This document shows, in pieces, positions 1 through 7,203 of a stretch of DNA of 64,000 nucleotides (within the stretch, counting starts at the first letter, position 1; each line of letters opens with the position of its first letter). This stretch comes from Brevibacillus laterosporus. Lineage in GTDB: Bacteria > Bacillota > Bacilli > Brevibacillales > Brevibacillaceae. Position numbers and translations under genes: made by a program. Below the pieces are notes generated by a model, which was not told where the DNA came from, ran no database searches, and worked only from the letters and a program-made list of their open reading frames with translations. The DNA lies in contig NZ_JAUKFY010000002.1 of the NCBI RefSeq assembly GCF_030489605.1, positions 355,763 through 419,762 on the forward strand, given 5' to 3'.

Positions 1-2
1 GC

Positions 3-989
3 ATTCAAAATAAAAATTCTGCAGAATACAAGGAAGAAGAAAAGCGCTATAAGCAATTGATCGATGATCGAAAAAGTACGGAAGAAGAAGGCCAAAAGCA
101 GATAGGTATGGACAAAAAGCTGGAACAGCAAAGACAATTTCAAACAAAGTTTTCTTCCATACAAAAAAGGCTGAAGCAGACAGAACAAGTTGCTCAAGCC
201 AAGGAATTGATGGTTGCAATCAACATGGACAGGCAATCTAAGGCTTATATTGGTGCATTACAAAAAATTACAAGCTCCAAAATTAGCGACTTACAGAAGA
301 GACTTGCTGAATTAAAAGCGATGGAGGCGAAGGGGGATCAAAGGGATGAGTTAGCCTTTGCCATTCAGGATTTGCATAACAGCATTTCGAATGAACAGCT
401 TCGATATAAGGATCTATCGTTATCAAAAATTGGCATTGAGCGGATTGAGTTAGAAGAGAAAGCGGGAGGTCGAGAAAATGCGTACCTGGCAGAAAAACTA
501 AGACGAGGAGGAGCACCAGATGATTCCCCTGGACTGCGGTCACTACGCATTGCTTCCGCTAAACAAGAGGTTCAGGACATAAATAAGCTAATCGGGCAAT
601 ACAAGAAAGATATGGTTGGAAAGAGTCCGGAAGAACAAAAGAAGTATATGCAAGAAATTCGGGATTTAACGAAACAATCGCTACAGGCTCAGCTCGGCAT
701 TCTTGAAGAAGTGAAATCGCCTGTAGGAACCTTTAATTTGCCAGATGGTATAACAGCTATGAGCCGTTATGATTATTTGACGCGAGGAAACACGCATCAG
801 TCCTTTACAGTTGGTTCAGGCGATGTGGTAGTAAATATCGCATTGCCAAATGTAACCAACAATACCTCGGCAGCACAATTAACAGCGATTGGGAACGGAA
901 TTGGCCGTGGCTTATTCACAGGTCGAGTAGGCAGCATACGCGATCAAATGCTGATGGGGACGGCTGCTTACCGTTCAAGTTATCCGTAA
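3..989 (+). CDS. Coiled-coil tail protein, probable tape measure C-terminus (5' partial)
   Basis: The frame is open from base 3 with no stop, so the gene begins upstream of the window and only its last 329 or so codons are visible. The internal TTG at 57 is not a convincing start because the frame runs through it. The first 200 residues are rich in Lys, Glu and Gln with heptad-like spacing, typical of a long coiled coil. The last 80 residues change to a Gly/Asn/Thr-rich segment (GNGIGRGLFTGR). Size, composition and position just before distal tail and hub genes suggest the C-terminal part of a phage tape measure protein, which sets tail length. That role is inferred from gene order; no family motif was identified. 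Confidence 0.6.
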   Translation: MQNKNSAEYKEEEKRYKQLIDDRKSTEEEGQKQIGMDKKLEQQRQFQTKFSSIQKRLKQTEQVAQAKELMVAINMDRQSKAYIGALQKITSSKISDLQKRLAELKAMEAKGDQRDELAFAIQDLHNSISNEQLRYKDLSLSKIGIERIELEEKAGGRENAYLAEKLRRGGAPDDSPGLRSLRIASAKQEVQDINKLIGQYKKDMVGKSPEEQKKYMQEIRDLTKQSLQAQLGILEEVKSPVGTFNLPDGITAMSRYDYLTRGNTHQSFTVGSGDVVVNIALPNVTNNTSAAQLTAIGNGIGRGLFTGRVGSIRDQMLMGTAAYRSSYP

Positions 990-1010
990 TATTTTGTTAT
1001 GAAAATGAAG

Positions 1011-1042
1011 CCCTACCTTATATTGAGGTAGGGTATTTTTTT
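1011..1042 (+). terminator. Rho-independent terminator after the tape-measure-like gene
   Basis: An 8-bp stem (CCCTACCT with AGGTAGGG) closes a short AT loop and is followed by TATTTTTTT. It separates the upstream operon from the tail genes that start at 1114. Confidence 0.85.
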
Positions 1043-1113
1043 ACTAAGTAACGAGCATGTTTTTCCTGAATTTTCCCCCATAAAGTCTATAGCTCTAACA
1101 AGGAGGTAGTAAT

Positions 1114-1731
1114 ATGACTCAGCAAAACAGCTTTCACTCAGAAGATTACATATATAAAAAACGTCTCTTTTATGATAACGGCATTCGTTTTACCGAGGTA
1201 AAAGCAAAGCTTATTAACGATTACAAGCCGCCTTCGCCTAATCTGAAAACACATGTAAACCAAACGCTGTCGTCTTCTGCTGGTTTAATCAGTCATGGAA
1301 CCTCTCATTATACAACGACGCTTACCTTATTGTTTTACAGTAAAAAGGAATTTGCAGACTGGCTACAGTTTAGTGGCGCCAAGCATCGTTACTATGATGA
1401 AAAAGGGACGATTTATGTCGGGATTCTAACCGGGGAACCAGACATTAGAACAGCAGAAATGGAAACGAAATATATTGTGACGATTGGGCTTTCTCTTATT
1501 CGGAAACAAGAGCATGAATACAGATATAAAAATCAATTCATTGATATGGAGAAGCATTGGGCAAAAACATATGTTGATGAAATGCAACAGAGAGGATTAA
1601 TTGCCAACTATGAAGATGATGGTGCGGCTCTTTCTTACTTCAGACCTGACAAAGTATGTACACGCGCAGAAGGAATCACCTTTTTGATGAGGACCTACCG
1701 TCATATTGATCGGATTCTAAGGGGGTATTAA
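1114..1731 (+). CDS. Phage tail protein with C-terminal SLH-like domain
   Basis: This 205-residue protein starts at an ATG behind a strong AAGGAGG site. The first 140 residues are not a family I can name, but the protein lies between a probable tape measure and the tail hub, which suggests a distal tail component. Residues from about 144 to 200 match the S-layer homology pattern: a HWAK start, a hydrophobic helix, RGLI, then FRPDK, TRAE and FLMR. SLH domains bind pyruvylated secondary cell-wall polymers in Bacillales. Its stop overlaps the start of the next gene, which ends in a second SLH-like domain. There is a single SLH unit, where S-layer proteins usually carry three. Cell-wall docking is inferred. 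Confidence 0.75.
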   Translation: MTQQNSFHSEDYIYKKRLFYDNGIRFTEVKAKLINDYKPPSPNLKTHVNQTLSSSAGLISHGTSHYTTTLTLLFYSKKEFADWLQFSGAKHRYYDEKGTIYVGILTGEPDIRTAEMETKYIVTIGLSLIRKQEHEYRYKNQFIDMEKHWAKTYVDEMQQRGLIANYEDDGAALSYFRPDKVCTRAEGITFLMRTYRHIDRILRGY

Positions 1732-2783
1732 TGGTGAGGCGTTGGATTGACATTGATCCGCTCGATTGGTTTTATCGGGACTTACTGGAGGCTACTCGTC
1801 TTCATTTGGATGGTGAAGGCACACAGAGCTTGATTGATGGGATGTATTATGATGCTTTTGAAAAGGGCTATGAGCGTATCGTCAAGCGTTTTGTTACCGT
1901 GGATGGACAACAAGAATTTCTCATTCCTGATTATAAGGTACATGATGATAATCCAATTTTTGTGCTCGTACATGGAGTGGAGGTTCAGCCCGAGAAGGTA
2001 GAAAATGGGAAAATTACGCTGTCCAATCCGATGTCAGGTGGGATTGAAGTTGTCTGTATTGCTTTTGGAAAGCCCAAATATAAACAGGAAGGCTGTGTAC
2101 GTACTCCCTTTAGCACCTGCGGGGAAAATGCTGTCCGCATGCCATCTGCGGATGTGATGAAAAAATCCCAATATACGTTTAGCTTGCGCTTAAAGCCCGA
2201 AACTTGTACGGTTTTAGGGGTGAAGCTGAAGCGCAAGCTAGTAGACATTCAACCAGGGGATCATCCAGAACAGAAAATAAAAGAAGCGATTGGCTTTAAT
2301 CGGGATGTATTTGTTATGCACGCAGGACGAGTTTATCTACCATACATGTATAATGGCTATCCGGCAAAAGTGACGTATAACTACAAGGTGGGTGGAAAAT
2401 TCAAAACAACAACAGACACAGTCATAGTAGAGTCAAGCTGTGTACGTTATAATGATCGATTTTTCCCAAAAGTCCAATTAAGAAGATTTGAATTTATGGT
2501 ATTCCTGCAACGTATGAGAAAAAGCTTTTACAATCGTTTTACAGATAAAGAGTACAAGCCAAATCCATCTCCATCTCGTTACATTGCTGATCAGAATACC
2601 TTTTCTGACAAGTGGTACGAGTCGGATGTGATCGATATCTTAGAGGAAAGATTTTTGGACGGATGCTATGCGTTTCCACTGTATGAGGATGAACGCTTTG
2701 AACCCGAGGAATGTATCACGCGTGCCGAAGCGATCGTTTTTCTCAATCGATTCATTGAATGGGCAATAGAAAGGTTTAGGTAG
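1731..2783 (+). CDS. Phage tail protein with C-terminal SLH-like domain
   Basis: This 350-residue protein begins at an ATG sharing its first base with the previous stop, behind an AAGGGGGT ribosome site, so the two are translationally coupled. The body (residues 1-280) has no domain I recognise. It contains beta-rich segments such as FLIPDYKV and NGKITLSNPMSGGIEV that look like a virion protein. Residues of about 286-345 resemble an SLH domain: FSDKWYESDVIDILEE, then a loop, RFEPEECITRAEAIVFLNRF. The ITRAE core is the most conserved SLH motif. Two adjacent tail genes with the same C-terminal module suggest a two-protein assembly that touches the cell-wall polymer of the host. Confidence 0.75.
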   Translation: MVRRWIDIDPLDWFYRDLLEATRLHLDGEGTQSLIDGMYYDAFEKGYERIVKRFVTVDGQQEFLIPDYKVHDDNPIFVLVHGVEVQPEKVENGKITLSNPMSGGIEVVCIAFGKPKYKQEGCVRTPFSTCGENAVRMPSADVMKKSQYTFSLRLKPETCTVLGVKLKRKLVDIQPGDHPEQKIKEAIGFNRDVFVMHAGRVYLPYMYNGYPAKVTYNYKVGGKFKTTTDTVIVESSCVRYNDRFFPKVQLRRFEFMVFLQRMRKSFYNRFTDKEYKPNPSPSRYIADQNTFSDKWYESDVIDILEERFLDGCYAFPLYEDERFEPEECITRAEAIVFLNRFIEWAIERFR

Positions 2784-2793
2784 GTGACGCAAA

Positions 2794-5700
2794 ATGGCTT
2801 TTGTAAGTGATGTAAACTATCCTTCCTCCAGATTACTGGAGTCGATTATGAGGCGGATAAATGCGTATGGAACACAGCCGCGTGTAATTATTGAGCTAGA
2901 TAAGCTGTCTTACGTGCCGGGATTTCGGCAAAAATATGATACGGTACAGTACGTGTATGACTCAGTTGTGGGAAATATGCTGTCCATCGACGGGGTCACA
3001 CCATTGACGAATGAAACAGATGGAACGCCAATTACCGCCCCGACTGAATTGATTAATACAACGATGTCAATGCCGATTTTGTCCAGTAGAACGATGAATG
3101 GTAAGAAGAATGACAGTACTCATATAAATGGGATGCTGATTACGGATTGGCATGACTCTGATCCAAGGTGTTCTAGAAAAAGACATAAAGGGATCGATTT
3201 GGACTGTGAAAAAGGAGACCATATCCATGCTGTATGGGGAGGCCGTGTCAAGCAAGCAGGCTGGATAAATGGGTACGGCGCTGCTGTGTACATTGATCAC
3301 GGGAACGGTTGGTCTACTCGTTATGCCCATATGAAACCAAACCACCTGCTGGTTACGAAAGGGGAAACGGTTCATGCAGGGCAACCGATTGGGATTGGCT
3401 GGAATTCGGGACTTGTGATTAAAGGAGGGGGAGGTGACGGTTCCCATCTCCATTTTGAGGTGAGGCAAAATGGTCATGACCTAAATCCAGAGCCATTTCT
3501 AAGGGGAGAAAAGGTAATTCAGGCTCCGGCACGTATCCTTTTACCAACCCGAAAATCCGAGCAATCAGCAGGTACCGCTATTGAATATTCGATGGAAGCC
3601 ACTGCCTATCATGCAAAATGTACGGGGTGTACAGGAATCACAAAAGGGGGAACGGATGTTAGTGTCTGGAAAAATGATAAAATCATCGCTGTCGATCCCT
3701 CTATCATACCTCTAAAAAGTAGAGTAGAGGTAATTGTCGATGGTGTTAGCTGGGGAGAATATTTGGCTGATGACATTGGTGGAGCCATCAAGGGTAATAA
3801 GATTGATATTTTAATGGAAAATGATCAAAAGTGCAGGGCATTTGGCAGAAAACAAGTTCTTGTTCGGGTGAAAAGCTGGGGAGATGGCAGGGCGCGCAAG
3901 TCAGATGGTCAGATTGATCATGCCGTTTCCACCTATCAATTTAATCGGACGACTGAAAAGATTTCCTATCATAAGGATTTTACTGCAAAAAAGACGGCAT
4001 TAGACCCTGCTAAATATACAGAGATAGTAGGCGCGGAGCAGTACATGGACTACGATTCACACAATAAATCCTATCATCTTCTAGGATTTAAGAAAACCAA
4101 TGCGGCCGGACAGATTAAAAAGTTTACATTTGAGCATGACTGGTTTAAGGCTGGCAGTTTAGGCTGGGCTTACATGGCCAATCTGGAATTGGAAGATGTG
4201 GTTCAGGTCAAGGCTGATGGGGTCACAGTAGCTACGATAAAGGGTATAAATGCCAAGTATGGTATAGCATATCCACCATCTATTCCTGTCCCAAAAGGAA
4301 AACACAAAATCGAATTTTCTTTATCCAATCCTTCCAAAGCTTCTACTGGACGTTTTGGCATTCTTTTCCTAAAAGCTCGTGAATTCGATGTAGAATCAAT
4401 TAACAGGAAAACGGTATGGGATTATGAAGATACAATGAGTTCTGCGAAGAATTGGATTATGTATCAGCAAGCAGATATTAAGGATAATGGTGCATATCAA
4501 ACCATTACGTCTAACGGAAAAGAAGCAGGTCTAGAACGAGTGGGCAGGGTGAAAAGCTTCCCATTTACCATTCAATTTAAGGTTAAGGTTGATAAAGCTT
4601 CCCAAGGAAAGGTATATATCTCGGATGGAAAAAAAGGTTATCAAATCGAGATTACCGACGCGGGGATCAGTACCAATGGCGGAGCATACCAAGTGGACAA
4701 TAAAAAGGATTTTGTAGAGTATGTTGTTGTTTGTCATAACGAAACGGATATGGATGTGTATGTGTATGTTAAGAAGCAGCTCCCTGATGATCAAGAAAAA
4801 TGGGAAAATACGGGAGTGCGCGGGACAGCGGTTCCTTATGGGACAAACCGTATTTTGTTCGCCGTTACAAAGGGGGCGATACACCTTGCTGATGTAAGGT
4901 ATGCGTTCAATAATTATGCTATCGAACAGTTTGCTACTCACATTGAAAATACGTACAAAGAAAAGTGGTATGAGGTGGGGAGCTTTCAATACGAGGATAC
5001 GTTCGTTTTAGAAGATGACATCATCTCATGGGAGGTAAACTCACATCTAGATACCTCCTCTACAACTGCTGCTATTACGTTAAATAACGCAACGGGGAAA
5101 TACTCACCTACATTTGAGAGAAATACGATTTTTCCTGACACCTATAAAAGCCTTCCGTCTCCCTATTCTTATTGGGAGGAGGGCGAAATGCGCCATGTTA
5201 TTAGTGAAGGGACGCCTATTCGAATTTATGCTGGCTATGGGGAAGATGTGGTTCGCATTTTTACAGGACTGATTAAGGGTGAAATTGAAGAGGACGCCGA
5301 GGCTAAAACGATCACCTTTCATTGTGTTGATCGGTACGATGTGTTGGAAGAATTTGTCTTTTATAAACCGATGTCCTATCCGCCAGAAGAAGCGTATGCA
5401 GGTGATGGCGGAGCATATGCCTGGCTAAAATCTAGTATTGTTGAAGATATCGCAGTGACTGCTGGATTAAGCAATTGGCGGGTTCATTATGAAGATACCA
5501 AATACCCGGATTATGAAATTGAGGATACAGTCTATATTGATGTAAATAAAGGGAAGAGCACCTTTATGAAATTTAATAAAAAGACAAATGAATTAGAAGC
5601 AGTGACTCAGGAAAGTGTGAAAACAGTGGGAGGCTGGCAAAATCCATTTGTTGCGTCCGTCACCTTCCAGCCAGGGACCAGAGCGGCAGATGCTATTCAG

Positions 5701-6261
5701 TCATTGCTACAAGATATGCCCTACAGAGCCTATTGTGATAGATATGGAACCTTTCATGTAAAACGTCTTTCCTTCCTAGATGTCCCCCAATGGCAAATGA
5801 TAGATTCAGCGAAATGGGAGTTTGTCGATAGTAACAATTTGCTAGAAATGACCTCCTCTACGGACTATTCGCGAATCCGAAATCACCTGATGATTTCGGG
5901 CTCAGCAGGCTTGGTTGAGCATTTTTTTGATAAGAGTTTATTGGTGGCCACGAAAGGGAATATTCGAACAGCAGGTATGCATATGGCTTGGATTGAGGAA
6001 AAGGATGGAGCTACCATGAGAGGGCTGAAGGAAGAGATTGCCAAAAAGGTTTTCTTTGATATGAAACGTCAAGCACGTACAAAAAATGTAGTAGTAAAAG
6101 GCAATCCATGTATTGAATTGCTGGATGGCTGTTACGTGTATGATCAAAATACGTACACAGCAGGCTACTATCTGATCAAAGGAAACAGACTTGTTGGCAA
6201 TGAAAGCGGCATGGTGAACTTTTTGGAACTAACCTGGCACTCTTTGCCACAGCCTAAATAG
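2794..6261 (+). CDS. Tail hub / tail-associated lysin with M23 peptidase and 3D domains
   Basis: This 1155-residue protein combines structural and wall-degrading modules. Residues about 110-240 are an M23 (LytM) endopeptidase: RHKGIDLD supplies the zinc ligands His132 and Asp136, and SHLHFEV supplies His218 and His220. Residues about 268-360 match the 3D domain, named for three conserved Asp residues and resembling the lytic-transglycosylase fold, with AVDPSIIPL, ADDIGG and IDI visible. The C-terminal half (from about residue 720) resembles XkdQ/gp27-like baseplate hub proteins (VLEDDIISWEVNSHLD, FTGLIKGEIEED). It probably sits at the tail tip and cuts both peptide and glycan bonds during DNA entry. 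Residues about 380-700 are beta-rich and unassigned. Confidence 0.85.
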   Translation: MAFVSDVNYPSSRLLESIMRRINAYGTQPRVIIELDKLSYVPGFRQKYDTVQYVYDSVVGNMLSIDGVTPLTNETDGTPITAPTELINTTMSMPILSSRTMNGKKNDSTHINGMLITDWHDSDPRCSRKRHKGIDLDCEKGDHIHAVWGGRVKQAGWINGYGAAVYIDHGNGWSTRYAHMKPNHLLVTKGETVHAGQPIGIGWNSGLVIKGGGGDGSHLHFEVRQNGHDLNPEPFLRGEKVIQAPARILLPTRKSEQSAGTAIEYSMEATAYHAKCTGCTGITKGGTDVSVWKNDKIIAVDPSIIPLKSRVEVIVDGVSWGEYLADDIGGAIKGNKIDILMENDQKCRAFGRKQVLVRVKSWGDGRARKSDGQIDHAVSTYQFNRTTEKISYHKDFTAKKTALDPAKYTEIVGAEQYMDYDSHNKSYHLLGFKKTNAAGQIKKFTFEHDWFKAGSLGWAYMANLELEDVVQVKADGVTVATIKGINAKYGIAYPPSIPVPKGKHKIEFSLSNPSKASTGRFGILFLKAREFDVESINRKTVWDYEDTMSSAKNWIMYQQADIKDNGAYQTITSNGKEAGLERVGRVKSFPFTIQFKVKVDKASQGKVYISDGKKGYQIEITDAGISTNGGAYQVDNKKDFVEYVVVCHNETDMDVYVYVKKQLPDDQEKWENTGVRGTAVPYGTNRILFAVTKGAIHLADVRYAFNNYAIEQFATHIENTYKEKWYEVGSFQYEDTFVLEDDIISWEVNSHLDTSSTTAAITLNNATGKYSPTFERNTIFPDTYKSLPSPYSYWEEGEMRHVISEGTPIRIYAGYGEDVVRIFTGLIKGEIEEDAEAKTITFHCVDRYDVLEEFVFYKPMSYPPEEAYAGDGGAYAWLKSSIVEDIAVTAGLSNWRVHYEDTKYPDYEIEDTVYIDVNKGKSTFMKFNKKTNELEAVTQESVKTVGGWQNPFVASVTFQPGTRAADAIQSLLQDMPYRAYCDRYGTFHVKRLSFLDVPQWQMIDSAKWEFVDSNNLLEMTSSTDYSRIRNHLMISGSAGLVEHFFDKSLLVATKGNIRTAGMHMAWIEEKDGATMRGLKEEIAKKVFFDMKRQARTKNVVVKGNPCIELLDGCYVYDQNTYTAGYYLIKGNRLVGNESGMVNFLELTWHSLPQPK

Positions 6262-6297
6262 TATAAAGACTCAGCGTACTTGAATGACATCTCCATA

Positions 6298-6350
6298 AAA
6301 AAAGCAAGGAAAGTTTACGTATCAAACGATAACTGTTCCTTGCTTTTTCT
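6298..6350 (+). terminator. Rho-independent terminator after the tail hub gene
   Basis: The 10-bp stem AAGCAAGGAA/TTCCTTGCTT at 6302-6345 encloses a 24-base loop with further pairing (AGTT with AACT) and is followed by TTTTCTTAT. It ends the first tail operon. Confidence 0.8.
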
Positions 6351-6380
6351 TATATTGAAATAGAAGCCGAGGTGTTTATG

Positions 6381-6797
6381 ATGTTCAATCGTAACTTTAC
6401 AAACGCAAATGAAGTTTTCCCCATTATAGACCTGATTAGAAGAGAGCTGAAAAAAGGGGGGCTATACGCAGGTGGGGATGATTTAACCATTGTCCAGAGC
6501 CAGAGGGAGCCTGAGGTTGTAAGTGTTGAGGTATTGCGAGAATTAACATCGCATCCGTCACTGGTTACTACCGTTATTTATACATATGACAATGGGACAA
6601 TTGAAAAGCTCAGTCTTGAACGTGATGATAGCTTAATAATCACGGGCTTTTTAATTGAAGTAGAGCAATCCTCCATCGTAAATGAGGAGCTGGAGAAGGA
6701 GACAGACATTCAAGCATTTAGAGCGATTCAGGGCAGTATTATTCGTGAAAACGGTTTGTTTAAGAGTCTTAAACTTGAATATGTAAGGGCGGTGTAG
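6381..6797 (+). CDS. Hypothetical phage protein
   Basis: The protein is about 139 residues, acidic, with no signal peptide or membrane segment. I do not recognise the family. The ribosome site GAGGTG lies at 6369-6374, so of the in-frame GTG 6372, ATG 6378 and ATG 6381 the last has the best spacing. Its stop abuts the GTG start of the next gene, so the pair is probably co-translated. It opens the second structural operon, which runs without an obvious terminator to 20,716. Confidence 0.65.
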   Translation: MFNRNFTNANEVFPIIDLIRRELKKGGLYAGGDDLTIVQSQREPEVVSVEVLRELTSHPSLVTTVIYTYDNGTIEKLSLERDDSLIITGFLIEVEQSSIVNEELEKETDIQAFRAIQGSIIRENGLFKSLKLEYVRAV

Positions 6798-7187
6798 GTG
6801 TTGGCGAGTGGTGCTCATTTTGCTAGTTATGTAGTTGGCGGAAGGCTCGATCCGCCTTTTATGCCAACGAAAACAACTCCTTATATTGAGGGGATCATTC
6901 TGACCTCCAAAGGTCTTGGCAAGACAGATCATGCGTTAGCTATTGCTGAGGATAGTGAGCTACTTTCTATTGCTGTTGGGTCTTCTCAATATGAAGCAAA
7001 GGATTTTTGGAATTTTTACGTAAACAATCAATTGGTTTGCAAGAACATTTATACAAAGGATTTACCTGAGGGAATGTATTTAACAGCTCTTATACCATGT
7101 AAGGCAGGGGGTACATTCTATTTTGAATTTTTTAATGAGGGTGGAAAAAATAAATATATTTGGGTGAATTACCAAATGCTGAGGTAG
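6798..7187 (+). CDS. Small virion-type protein, paralogue of the metalloprotease anchor domain
   Basis: This 129-residue protein begins at GTG directly after the previous stop. It is clearly related to the first 130 residues of the gene at 31606: both begin with YVVGGRLDPP, then PTKT, and later share DFWN/DYWN, KNIY and EGMY/EGLY in the same order. Here the domain is free-standing; in the other gene it carries a proline linker and a HEIGH metalloprotease. The shared domain is likely a virion-attachment module, because this copy lies in the structural operon. Function is otherwise unknown. Confidence 0.7.
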   Translation: MLASGAHFASYVVGGRLDPPFMPTKTTPYIEGIILTSKGLGKTDHALAIAEDSELLSIAVGSSQYEAKDFWNFYVNNQLVCKNIYTKDLPEGMYLTALIPCKAGGTFYFEFFNEGGKNKYIWVNYQMLR

Positions 7188-7203
7188 GAAGGGAGGAGAT
7201 TAT

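Noticed and set aside
1055..1092. Possible fifth copy of the phage promoter motif (GCATGTTTTTC ... TATAG)
   Set aside because: Spacing is 33 instead of 29 bases and the CGAC block is absent; too weak to list as a site.
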